Of a stretch of 64,000 bases of DNA, positions 23,739-34,285 are shown piece after piece. The stretch is taken from positions 1,240,001-1,304,000 of the forward strand of contig OX337239.1 in NCBI GenBank assembly GCA_946965045.2, written 5' to 3'. The position numbers and the translations under genes are program-made. The first letter of the stretch is position 1. Every line of letters begins with the position of its first letter. The stretch comes from Epithemia pelagica (Eukaryota; Bacillariophyta; Bacillariophyceae; Surirellales; Surirellaceae). The notes under the pieces are model-generated. The model saw only the letters and a program-made list of their open reading frames with translations. It was not told the origin of the DNA and did no database searches.

Positions 23739-25592
23739 CTAGCGAAAATCCCGCAAGGAGGTAAGGGCAACATTGGCGTAAGTCTGGGTTGGTGCAGCAG
23801 TCGGTGTAGCAGTGGCACTGTCAGTCAAAGGGGTGTCGGCGGCTGGAGGAGAATCCGTAGTGTTCGCAATGGCAGCCGTGTCAGAGGGTGTGGCTGCAGG
23901 AGAGCGGCTGGAATTCACCTTGGTGGGGTCATGACGGTCTGTGCTGTGGTTACCCCAACGGCCGATGCCGTTTGGAGTACCATTCGGACACAAGGCACAC
24001 CACCACAATTTGCGCTTGGGATTCGTCGGATGAGGCTTGGAGTTGGCCTCACCAGGACCAGGAGGAGTAGTGTCGATCGGTAAAGGTGGACGACGACCAT
24101 TGTTCGACTTGGGGGTTCCAACCGGAGCAGCTTTCTTGGTCTCAGTGAGAGCAGGAAAAGCGGAGGTATCAGTCTTGACGGTCGGAAGCCATTTCTCGGA
24201 CAACAAAAGAGAATGGTATTTTGCCACGACACGTTCGCGTAATCCGAAAAAGTCTTGAAGGATGGGGTCGTCATGATTCTCCAAATAGTCCATCATGCTG
24301 AGAAACTTTGGAACCGTGCAAGTGAGAAGTCGTTCGACGAAGATACTGCAAATGTCGGCCGGGACATGTCCACTTAAGTTCAAACGTAGAACCACATTGT
24401 TAAACGTAGAGCAAAACTGATTTATGTTTTCACCAGGATAGGCAGTGACACTGTGTTTCTCCAATCGGCGGACGATACCACGAGCGGCGTCGGTAGTAGT
24501 CGTCATGAGTTGCGTGAGGATCATATGAAGAACCAAGGGCCCACCCTGCTCGTTGTCAGGGATCGTGACCAAGCGATTTTCAAGATCGGCACGAAGAGTC
24601 CCATCACAGGAGGCAAGCAACAAGTCCTGAGTCCAAGACAGATTCTGCGGGTGCAGACTATCGGTGGTGCGTTCGGCATAGATCTGGTTGCTCAAGCGGA
24701 CTTGAGCCTCGGAGAGCGAACAAGCATGGTCGAGTAAGCTCAAAGTAGCACCTGACGAGTCTAAAAGGCCGGTTTCTTCATCAACAGGAAGGATATCAAA
24801 CACCGAATGCATGCAGTACGTCGTAAGACGTGTCTTGAGTGTATAAAGTTGCATCATAATCTTGTTGTTGTCGTCGAAGAAGGATTTGTCATCGGTCGTA
24901 CTGACAACGGCCCAGGTGAAACTGAAGGGAGGAGTAAGTCCAACAACGGCTTCATTACGAAAGTCAAACAGCGTCTTCCCGGATAAGGAACTGCGATAGG
25001 CTGGAGAGACCGTGTCGGCGAAAGCTCCGAGTTCAAAAGTACGACTCTTGGCGGCAGTCAAAGTGATACCATTCATCTGAGTATCGGCTGAAAGGGAACC
25101 GACTCCAGAGGTCTTCTTGGGCGTTGAAACAGGAGTAGGGATCTTCATGGTCTCAAAGATAGTAGGCAAAGGCAAGGAACTCAACAGCAAAGGTAAGCGG
25201 TAAGTTTGAGTCTGTTTTGGTTTGGACCAAAAAGTGAGTGTTAGTTCCCGTGCTCCAAGTTGTGTTGGGCCCAGTAACGGAGTGTTCTGGTTGGTGGACC
25301 AAGTCTCCAACTGCAATGTTGACTCCCAGTTGCCGAATGTCGGTCGCGTCAGGGTTCGGATTCGTGTAGGGGGCACAAATGAAATTTGTCGTACCACGAA
25401 TGAATCGTTAAGTAAAACAATTCTTGTCGGTAAGTAAATGGTCATCAGTAAGGTGAATACTGTTACAACCCAGTGGAACCGCTTGGGCTCATAACCTCTC
25501 ATTGTGAAGGAGTTTTCTGTTCCACCCGACGAGTTGTTCGTAGAATGTCCGAATGAGGCGGCCGTTCCGTTGAGGGAGGTTCCCATGGTCAT
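23739..25592 (-). CDS. copia Gag-like protein
   Basis: A 617-codon frame that opens inside the 5' LTR, so translation probably starts later, plausibly at the ATG at 25148-25146 (MKIPTPVSTPKK). The middle has a long helical region with capsid-like character (for example ENINQFCSTFNNVVLRLNLSGH). Near the C-terminus is CALCPNG...GNHSTDRH, a Cx2C...Hx4H arrangement instead of the usual CCHC knuckle. A Thr/Ala/Pro-rich tail follows, ending in TAG at 23741-23739. Assignment rests on position upstream of pol and on the zinc motif. Confidence 0.8.
   Translation of the reverse strand: MTMGTSLNGTAASFGHSTNNSSGGTENSFTMRGYEPKRFHWVVTVFTLLMTIYLPTRIVLLNDSFVVRQISFVPPTRIRTLTRPTFGNWESTLQLETWSTNQNTPLLGPTQLGARELTLTFWSKPKQTQTYRLPLLLSSLPLPTIFETMKIPTPVSTPKKTSGVGSLSADTQMNGITLTAAKSRTFELGAFADTVSPAYRSSLSGKTLFDFRNEAVVGLTPPFSFTWAVVSTTDDKSFFDDNNKIMMQLYTLKTRLTTYCMHSVFDILPVDEETGLLDSSGATLSLLDHACSLSEAQVRLSNQIYAERTTDSLHPQNLSWTQDLLLASCDGTLRADLENRLVTIPDNEQGGPLVLHMILTQLMTTTTDAARGIVRRLEKHSVTAYPGENINQFCSTFNNVVLRLNLSGHVPADICSIFVERLLTCTVPKFLSMMDYLENHDDPILQDFFGLRERVVAKYHSLLLSEKWLPTVKTDTSAFPALTETKKAAPVGTPKSNNGRRPPLPIDTTPPGPGEANSKPHPTNPKRKLWWCALCPNGTPNGIGRWGNHSTDRHDPTKVNSSRSPAATPSDTAAIANTTDSPPAADTPLTDSATATPTAAPTQTYANVALTSLRDFR
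25479..25496 (-). other. Primer-binding site, half-tRNA (initiator Met anticodon type)
   Basis: On the element strand GGTTATGAGCCCAAGCGG begins at the first base after the 5' LTR. Its complement contains CTCATAACC, the anticodon-loop sequence of a methionine tRNA. Copia elements are known to prime from an internal half of initiator tRNA-Met rather than from the 3' CCA end. Confidence 0.7.
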
Positions 25593-25764
25593 TCGGAAAA
25601 GTTCCGGTTTGCAGTTCGTAAGATTCTGCTAGGGACGAATGTAAACTGTAGTGCAAGTTTTGTTATTTCTCAAATTATGACTAGGAGCTAAGTTGGGTGT
25701 AGTGCGAGGTCGATATTTTGTTGCATGTGTGGGAGTGAATGGAAGAGGCGCATGGACGCTGATA
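25497..25764 (-). repeat. Right LTR (5' LTR of the element)
   Basis: 268 bp, identical by eye to 18711-18978. It is followed by the duplicated target GTCCT. Confidence 0.93.
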
Positions 25765-25769
25765 GTCCT
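25765..25769. repeat. 5 bp target-site duplication (right), GTCCT
   Basis: Second copy of the integration target. Removing the element and one copy rejoins the metalloprotease reading frame. Confidence 0.9.
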
Positions 25770-26869
25770 GCATGGCAAAAGATACCTATCCAGCTGAAGC
25801 TATTGACAAAGAAACGGTTATTACTGTGAACCGTCAACTACGAAGACGACCGTCCTGGGTAACAGGCATTCCGCGTAACCGAGACAATCCCAACATGATC
25901 TGCAACGTATACAACCAAGTACTACAAAATGTCTTTTTCAAGGTGGAGAAAAACCCCGGATTTTTCTGTTTTCCAGTTATTGGAAAAGTCTTTGCCTGTG
26001 TGTCGCCAAGTCAGCTTGATTTGGAGCATTATGCGGGGTGGAAAATTGATGACGGGGGCGTAGAACTTGATGGGGAGAAGATAATGGAGAAATTAGTGAA
26101 GAAAAAGCCTTGGATGCAGCCATCGACATTGTTGAAGTCACCAGTACAAACTACTTTCATGATATTTGCTGGACGCTGGTGTTGCGGAACTTGAACGTGA
26201 ATTGTGACCCTGCGACCGATCCCATCGCACGTCTGAGCAGCCGTACCTGTACAGCCAATTTGCTTCCCGAATTTCGTGACTACGTGAACTCTACAAGAAA
26301 TAAAATGTCGCCAGAAAATTTGATTGCTCGTTACGGAGTACACTTGTTTCATACTTTGGTACACGAGGATGAGGATGGGGTCATTGGATGCGCCTATTTA
26401 GACGCGATTTGTCTTGGCGAGTATTCATCGTCTGTAAATAGACTTGCCGATCCCTCTTTCGATGCAAACCTTCGACTTTTGGCTCACGAAATTGGACACA
26501 ACTTGGGAGGTCATCATGTTGACAACCCAGCAAATCTCATGTACCCATTCATAATGCCAGAAGCAAATCAAAGCTTTCTGGACGAGACCAAAACAAACTT
26601 TACCAACCGACAGAATTTTCTGAAGGATTTGGTGGATCAAGGATATCGTCCGGAATAAAATTGTATCCAAGACGACTATACGTTCCCACCCACTGAGTCG
26701 CCGACCACAAGTTTGGCAACAGCCGAGACATCACCACCACCGACGAGCGCTCCTACAGAAACACCAACAGCTATGCCAACGTCTCACCCCACTATCTTAC
26801 CGACTTCGGAACCAACGAAGGTCCCAACAAAGGTACCCACGGGATCACCAACCTCGTATCCCACAGCTT

Positions 26870-29800
26870 CGCCCACATTTACCCCGACAGCTGCTCCCAC
26901 AGAAAACCCAACAGCTCTGCCGACGTCTCAACCGACTGTATCACCGACCATACAGCCAACAGGGGTACCAACAACATCACCAACGGGATCTCCAACGTCG
27001 TTGCCGACAGATACTCCAACTTTCCTACCGACAAGTGCTCCAACAGGAAACCCAACAGCAATGCCAACGTCTCAACCGACTGCATCCCCGACCTCACAGC
27101 CAACAGAGGTACCAACAGCATCACCAACTGGATCACCAACGTCGTTTCCGACAGATTTGTCCACATTGACACCGACAAGTGCTCCAACAGAAAATCCAAC
27201 AGCTTTGCCAACGTTTCAACCAACTGTATCACCGACTTCAGAACCAACGGAAGTACCAACAGGATCACCAACGTCGTCTCCGACAGATACTCCCACGTCA
27301 GCACCGACAAGTGTTCCCACAGGAAACCCAACAGCTCTACCAACAGGTCAACCAACTGCACCACCGACCTTGCAGCCAACGGCTGTACCAACGGGATCAC
27401 CAATATCTTTTCCAACAGATTCTCCCACAGTCACACCGACAAGTGCTCCGACAGGAAATCCAACACTTTCTCCAACATCACAACCGACTGCATCACCAAC
27501 CTCTCAGCCAACGATGGTGCCTACTGGATCACCAACCTTTGGTCCGACATGGACTCCCACAGAATCCCTGACAGATTCTCCAACTCAGTTACCCACGACT
27601 TCTCCAACCGGTCGGCCGACGAATATACCCACTGATGATCCAACAGATCTTCCCACATCATTGCCCACCACAAATGCACCAACCTTTGAACCTACAGAAT
27701 CACCGACAACCGACCCAACTGATTCCCCAACATCTACACCGACGGATTCACCAACACAAGGTCCAACAGGTAACCCTACCGACTTACCAAGTTTGACACC
27801 CACTTCGAAACCGACATCCAATCCCACTCAACGTCCATCAAGCTCTCCCACACCGATGCCAACGACTGAACCCCCCAGTTCACCAACAAGAGATCCAGCA
27901 GCGAATCCAACTGGCTCACCAACATTGGAGCCGACGTTCAATCCAACCGGCCTTCCGACGGAGACTCCGACAGCAATGCCTACAGGAATTCCAACTTCTG
28001 GTCCGACGTCAATACCCACGACTACTCCCACCAGTTCCCCAACGAGTTCACCAACAGAAGTACCAACATCTTTGCCGTCAAGCGAGCCAACTCAGCACCC
28101 AACAACATCACCGACGAACACTCCAACCAGAAATCCTACGGCTTCCCCGACAAAGGAACCTACTAGTGTTCCTACGTTTCTACCAACAGATTTGCCAACA
28201 TTGACACCGACCAGTGCTCCCACAGAAAACCCAACAGCTCTGCCGACGTCTCAACCGACTGTATCACCGACTTTTCAACCAACCGAAGTCCCAACGGAGG
28301 TTCCAACGGGATCTCCAACGTCGTTGCCGACAGATACTCCAACTTTCCTACCGACAAGTGCTCCAACAGGAAACCCAACAGCAATGCCAACGTCTCAACC
28401 GACTGCATCCCCGACCTCACAGCCAACAGAGGTACCAACAGCATCACCAACTGGATCACCAACGTCGTTTCCGACAGATTTGCCCACATTGACACCGACG
28501 AGTGCTCCAACAGAAAATCCAACAGCTTTGCCAACGTTTCAACCAACTGTATCACCGACTTCAGAACCAACGGAAGTACCATCGGGATCACCAACGTCGT
28601 CTCCGACAGATACTCCCACGTCAGCACCGACAAGTGTTCCCACAGGAAACCCAACAGCTCTACCAACAGGTCAACCAACTGCACCACCGACCTTGCAGCC
28701 AACGGCTGTACCAACGGGGTCACCAATATCTTTTCCAACAGATTCTCTCACAGTCACACCGACAAGTGCTCCGACAGGAAATCCAACACTTTCTCCAACA
28801 TCACAACCGACTGCATCACCAACCTCTCAGCCAACGATGGTGCCTACTGGATCACCAACCTTTGGTTCGACATGGACTCCCACAGAATCCCCGACAGATT
28901 CTCCAACTCAGTTACCCACGACTTCTCCAACCGGTCGGCCGACGAATATACCCACTGATGATCCAACAGATCTTCCCACATCATTGCCCACCACAAATGC
29001 ACCAACCTTTGAACCTACAGAATCACCGACAACCGACCCAACTGATTCCCCAACATCTACACCGACGGATTCACCAACACAAGGTCCAACAGGTAACCCT
29101 ACCGACTTACCAAGTTTGACACCCACTTCGAAACCGACATCCAATCCAACTCAACGTCCATCAAGCTCTCCCACACCGATGCCAACGACTGAACCCCCCA
29201 GTTCACCAACAAGAGATCCAGCAGCGAATCCAACTGGCTCACCAACATTGGAGCCGACGTTCAATCCAACCGGCCTTCCGACGGAGACTCCGACAGCAAT
29301 GCCTACAGGAATTCCAACTTCTGGTCCGACGTCAATACCCACGACTACTCCCACCAGTTCCCCAACGAGTTCACCAACAGAAGTACCAACATCTTTGCCG
29401 TCAAGCGAGCCAACTCAGCACCCAACAACATCACCGACGAACACTCCAACCAGAAATCCTACGGCTTCCCCGACAAAGGAACCTACTAGTGTTCCTACGT
29501 TTCTACCAACAGATTTGCCAACATTGACACCGACCACAGTGCTCCCACAGAAAACCCAACAGCTCTGCCGACGTCTCAACCGACTGTATCACCGACTTTT
29601 CAACCAACGGAAGTCCCAACGGAGGTTCCAACGGGATCTCCAACGTCGTTGCCGACAGATACTCCAACTTTCCTACCGACAAGTGCTCCAACAGGAAACC
29701 CAACAGCAATGCCAACGTCTCAACCGACTGCATCCCCGACCTCACAGCCAACAGAGGTACCAACAGCATCACCAACTGGATCACCAACGTCGTTTCCGAC

Positions 29801-30519
29801 AGATTTGCCCACATTGACACCGACAAGTGCTCCAACAGAAAATCCAACAGCTTTGCCAACGTTTCAACCAACTGTATCACCGACTTCAGAACCAACGGAA
29901 GTACCATCGGGATCACCAACGTCGTCTCCGACAGATACTCCCACGTCAGCACCGACAAGTGTTCCCACAGGAAACCCAACAGCTCTACCAACAGGTCAAC
30001 CAACTGCACCACCGACCTTGCAGCCAACGGCTGTACCAACGGGATCACCAATATCTTTTCCAACAGATTCTCCCACAGTCACACCGACAAGTGCTCCGAC
30101 AGAAAATCCAACACTTTCTCCAACATCACAACCGACTGCATCACCAACCTCTCAGCCAACGATGGTGCCTACTGGATCACCAACCTTTGGTCCGACATGG
30201 ACTCCCACAGAATCCCTGACAGATTCTCCAACTCAGTTACCCACGACTTCTCCAACCGGTCGGCCGACGAATATACCCACTGATGATCCAACAGATCTTC
30301 CCACATCATTGCCCACCACAAATGCACCAACCTTTGAACCTACAGAATCACCGACAACCGACCCAACTGATTCCCCAACATCTACACCGACGGATTCACC
30401 AACACAAGGTCCAACAGGTAACCCTACCGACTTACCAAGTTTGACACCCACTTCGAAACCGACATCCAATCCCACTCAACGTCCATCAAGCTCTCCCACA
30501 CCGATGCCAACGACGGAAT
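26870..30519 (+). repeat. 1,323 bp tandem repeat units in the Pro-Thr region (about 2.75 copies)
   Basis: The same marker sequence recurs at 26914, 28237 and 29562, giving offsets of 1,323 and 1,325 bp. The extra 2 bp is the frameshifting insertion near 29536. Each unit is 441 codons of PTxx/PTxxx repeats and differs from the others by only scattered substitutions. The third copy stops matching near 30512. The even spacing and near identity point to recent unequal exchange. Confidence 0.9.
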
Positions 30520-30632
30520 TTCCCATACCGCAAACGGACGAGGCTAGCGAGAGTCAAGGTTTGGTAAGTCCCACGTCGATTCCAACTTCCATGCCATCGG
30601 CGACTCCAACGAAGCGTCCAACGACAGCGCGT

Positions 30633-30690
30633 ATGAGGGCACGAATGAGAGCACGAATGAGGGCAAGAATGAGGGCACGAATGGGGGTGC
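30633..30690 (+). repeat. 12 bp tandem repeats at the 3' end of the Pro-Thr ORF
   Basis: Repeated units of the type GCACGAATGAGG encode an Arg-Met-Arg-Ala run just before the stop at 30693-30695. Confidence 0.75.
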
Positions 30691-30695
30691 AGTAA

Positions 30696-30953
30696 GATGA
30701 AGTTTATCATTACTCAATATAGTTCCCTGTGTGTCCAACTCAGTACTACATTCATATTTCATATCATTTACAACTGCTTTTGTGATTTGGGAGCAAGGGA
30801 ACATTTGTGATTGCGGTGCTGTCGAAGTTGTGGCTGTTTGGATTCTCTGACTCTTTATGACATATTGTGGTTATCTTTGGTCACACTTATCCCGTCGAGA
30901 GTCAAGATTGTTGCCTCATATGGTGGTGTACGTTACAGATAATGCAAGGATGA
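30696..30953. other. Short non-coding gap
   Basis: No gene was recognised between the end of the Pro-Thr frame and the next decayed coding region. Confidence 0.4.
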
Positions 30954-31738
30954 GTGGTCGCTGCTTGTGATTGTGATGACTGCACGACCACCAGGGCTTG
31001 CACGAATGACCAAGACAGCCAGTTTCAAGCCACAAAGAACGTATACGATAGCACCAAGTGCATCAATCACCCTGTCGCACGATTAGATATGCAAACTCGT
31101 TGGGCCATTGCCCGAGAGCATCATTCGGAAAACAGTTTACGCAGGGTCCATCAAGAAGTGCTACAAATTAAGCAATCTCGTCAACTAGCCACTTTGCAGC
31201 AACCAGAGGAGAATGACGAACAACAAGAAGCACCACAGGAACACTTGACCACACAAGGTTCCGCGACCCAAACAGAATCATCATCATTGAGTCGGGGGGA
31301 ACGATTGCATCTAAAGATGCAACAGATGGAGCAAGAACGAAAGGAGAAAATGGATCGAGAATGGAAAAGGTACAACTGCGCAAGCAAAAACAACGAGAAC
31401 AAATGCATCGTGGAGGTAGTTTTGCTCGCAGAAACAGCAACAGCAACAGCAACAACAACAACAAAAGCAAGAGTTTGAGTCCGCCCCGATCATTCTTGAC
31501 CTCGGAGAGTAGTTCAAATTCAGTGAGGCGGGCCGTTCGACCAGTTCAGAACGGCCTTCTCGTCGAGTTGGCCCAATGCGTCTGCGCCGGGTGCGTAACC
31601 GCACCGTCGATCATGATGATACCAACTAACTTGTTTGTTGTTCAAAAGAGTCCATTGCGTGTGCGAAGGGACTTTGAAACCCGAATGAGGAAACCGGAGA
31701 TGAGACGGACCCAAAGTGATGGTAGTGTAAATTGGTGA
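30954..31738 (+). pseudogene. Decayed hypothetical protein gene with frameshifts
   Basis: Coding character runs through three frames. Frame A (30954-about 31360) has a Cys/His piece (CINHPVARLD) and a Gln/Glu-rich coiled-coil-like helix. Near 31360 the helix continues in a second frame (EKVQLRKQKQREQ, then a poly-Asn tract). Around 31519-31629 a third frame reads SEAGRSTSSERPSRRVGP, and the second frame resumes to end in RMRKPEMRRTQSDGSVNW at 31738. No single open frame spans it. Frame A has no upstream ATG before the internal one at 31089, so a 5' exon may be missing. Introns could explain part of this, but small indels are the simplest reading. No family was recognised. Confidence 0.5.
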
Positions 31739-32667
31739 TGGTATTCTGTTGTTTCGTGAATTGGCTTGAATGTGAATGATGGCGGTGTATCAGATGGGAC
31801 ATGTCCGCATGGCAATGTCGCCGGTAGTGGATGCGTCGATGTGCTCTATGTTATTGGTGCATGGTCCTGGTTCTGGAGTTTTGTGGTCACCACCAGCGCT
31901 GGTGGGACTTGTCTCTCTTCATACTGTGAATACATGTTCTGTGTGCATCTACGAATATAGTAATACATTTATGGTTTATTTTAGTGTCTTTGGTATCGCG
32001 TACAATGTGTTACTGTCTTCGAGAACAATGGAGCGTTTGTTGTTGCGCTGTTATCGAAGTTGTGGCTGCTATGACTTTCCTTCCAGCGGTGCCACATTTC
32101 AGCTGGAGTACTATCATCCATCACACGTTGTGGTTTTGCGAGCCGCCACCCATCAACCATCTCGTGGAGTTCCGAGCAACCTAAGAAAGAGGTATCTCAC
32201 ACTACACGAATACTGAGAAGAGACATGGATTTCTCATTAATGTATTGCAAAGTACTGATAGGTACCAACAAACAAAACGTTTCTCACTGTCAGCCCCGTC
32301 AAAGCCGCAGACACAAGACACAGTGGCCCGCATGTTCATGAAGTGATTGACAGGAGAGTAGCGGCCAAAGTGAAAAAAGCTGGCGTCGGGATGGGAAAAG
32401 TGCTCAATAATCTCCCTACTTTACGGAGAAGTTACAGAACCGAATCCACCCAAGGTATCGTGTACCAGGACCCTCCCAGCAGTGGCTGGAGAAGTGTGAA
32501 TGCTCTGAAAGGGTACATTGGTGGCAATTGCATCGACAGAGTAGACAGACACTGTGTTGTCGTAGCAAATCGCATACATTTCTCGACACCCTGTGTGGTA
32601 CTCAAAGTTGATAGGCCAGCCACACAACTCTGACTATGATGTTGTTGCTGATTGCGTTTCGTTCTTC
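31739..32667. other. Non-coding interval
   Basis: Only short ORFs without domains. It includes the 3' flank of the minus-strand gene ending at 32668. No RNA gene or repeat was recognised. Confidence 0.4.
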
Positions 32668-34285
32668 TTATCCTTCTTGCTGGGATAAGGCATCTTGGAG
32701 TTGGCCTAGTAACTTTTGACGAAAGGAAGTAGGATGAACGTGAGTATTGCACCATTGCAACAACCCGTATTCAATTTGTCCTTCCAATTCTCCCTGTCGT
32801 TGTTCTTGTTCTTGTTGCCGAGCAATAACATGTTGCGGTCCCTTGTTGCTCGCATCCATGTGATTGTCTCCGTTGTTCCACTTCCTTCTTGTAGTATGGG
32901 TCAGGGTATCGATCCATACACGAAAGGCCAAGGCCATGGTGCTGCCGCTGATGCTCGTAGAACCAGCCGTATCATGATGAGTTGCGGTCGCTGTGAACTC
33001 ATGACTTGGGCCCACCGCAAGCGAAATGGCTCGCACTAAATCGGACGTAATTCGGGAGCGCGCTTCATCCTTGTCGACTGATGATGATGATGATGATGAT
33101 GATGATGGTTGTTGTGGTTGATGATCCACCAAGACTGCGAGGGTCGCTTGTGCACGCAAAGCCAAAGCCTGTGCCAAGGCAGATGATCCAACGGTAGACA
33201 GGTCTGCTTGCGGTGATGATGTTTGTTCCAATTTGGCAATGACACTGGACAAGAGTCGAATCTGTTCTTGTGCGTCTGTGTTGCAACACATCCAAAGAAC
33301 AAATTGCATGGATTAAAAGCCTGTGTGAGGGACACGTTTCGATAGACCGGTAGGCTTTTCAGAGTGAATACAACGTACCTTGTATTTGTTTGGCCTTGTC
33401 CATGACATTGCATGCAGCAATCAACAAGGTGGACATTGGTGGTATTTTGTACATTGACAACATGGACGAAGATGGGTGTTGCTGCCATTGAGATGCAATC
33501 ATGGAGGCATTGGTCAAGCCATGCATGTTTATCGAGTAACTCTTGCTGTCATTGTTGATCGAAGAATCCTGTTTGTCTTGTCGGAGCGGCCACCAAGATG
33601 GCGATGAGGAAGATAGAGCATTTGAACAAGAGACTGATTGGAAGTGCAACTGAGCATTGGGTCCATGCTCACAGTGCGATTGACAGGAAGAGGACTCAAC
33701 GTGCGGTTGTACGGCAATCGTGGGCAGGGTGGATGCAGTATCATGATTCTGTGGATCGTTGCGGACGGAAGCGGCCACCCCATCGAGCAAATACGTCATG
33801 GTTTGTCGCAAGTGAGGATACTTCTTGGCACAATGCTTGTCTTGGCAAACTTGACAAGAGATTTTGAGTACTTGTTGCGGTGGCGATGACTTGGGAGCAG
33901 GTTTTTCGCTACCACGGCAGTTTTTGTTGTTGGAGCTATCCTTTGATGAAGGTTCATTCGGTGCTGAAGAAAGGGCCGACGACTTCAACATGGACGATGA
34001 CCGAAACGACAAACAGTCATGTGGTGAGCAGACATCACTGGCGCCGACAAATTTGCTTTGGGAACAAGAGAAAGATCCTTTTCTGTGGTCATGCAATGAT
34101 AAAAACGGACGAACAGTGGTCGAATAACGTCCAATTGAAGGACTCCAGGCTCGGACCGCCATCCAGGATGTTGGGACCACAAGCAACAGAGGGAGAAACA
34201 GAAGATCGACCATATCCCGACGAAAACGAAAACGACGACGTTGCACAACAGAAAGGCCGGATGGAAACGACGTATCACTTGTCAT
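32668..34285 (-). CDS. Hypothetical protein with N-terminal signal-anchor-like region
   Basis: Two exons, 34285-33379 and 33275-32668, give 504 residues. Splicing joins AACNVMDKAKQIQ to DAQEQIRLLSSVIAKLEQ, a continuous amphipathic helix. The N-terminus has Arg-rich residues followed by a hydrophobic run (MVDLLFLPLLLVVPTSW) ending near VRAWSP. That resembles a signal peptide with a variant of the plastid cleavage-site motif, so plastid or secretory location is possible. A Cys/His cluster (CQVCQDKHCAKKYPHL) lies near residues 146-161. A Ser homopolymer, encoded by a TCA/ATG microsatellite, is in exon 2. The C-terminal third is Gln/Glu-rich. No family was recognised and function is unknown. Confidence 0.7.
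33080..33106. repeat. ATG/CAT trinucleotide microsatellite within an exon
   Basis: About nine ATG units on the plus strand encode a poly-Ser run on the minus strand. It is a likely site of length polymorphism. Confidence 0.9.
33276..33378 (-). other. Intron of the hypothetical gene
   Basis: The donor is GTACGT at 33378 and the acceptor ACACAG ends at 33276 on the minus strand. Length is 103 bp. It splits an Asp codon. Confidence 0.75.

Larger units (their letters stand above)
18711..25764 (-). mobile_element. Complete Ty1/copia LTR retrotransposon (diatom CoDi-like), 7,054 bp
   Basis: The element lies on the minus strand inside the metalloprotease gene. It has two 268 bp LTRs (18711-18978 and 25497-25764) that look identical base for base, 5 bp target duplications, a primer-binding site abutting the 5' LTR, a gag-like ORF and an intact pol ORF. 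Domain order protease, integrase, RT, RNase H is that of Ty1/copia (Pseudoviridae). Identical LTRs and intact ORFs indicate recent insertion and possible competence for transposition. CoDi membership is inferred from the host and domain order only. Confidence 0.95.
18416..30695 (+). pseudogene. Secreted metzincin metalloprotease with Pro-Thr repeat stalk, multiply disrupted
   Basis: The host gene begins at the ATG at 18416 with a signal peptide (LWLILGLCYLVHA). It is cut at 18710 by the LTR retrotransposon 18711-25764. It resumes in the same frame after the duplicated target site (25765-25769). A frameshift follows near the GGGG run at 26072-26075. The protease domain then continues to 26658 with the zinc site HEIGHNLGGHH (HExxHxxGxxH, metzincin type) and a downstream MYP Met-turn. 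An in-frame TAA at 26656-26658 separates it from a Thr/Pro repeat region read in the same frame from 26659. A 2 bp insertion near 29536 shifts the repeat frame again, ending at 30693-30695. The architecture suggests a secreted or cell-wall protease on an extended stalk. With four lesions it should be non-functional as a full-length protein. The order of events is not known. Confidence 0.8.

Noticed and set aside
26879-30475. Several ORFs on the opposite strand and in other frames of the Pro-Thr repeats
   Set aside because: Periodic repeats keep all frames open; only the Thr/Pro frame is continuous with the protease.
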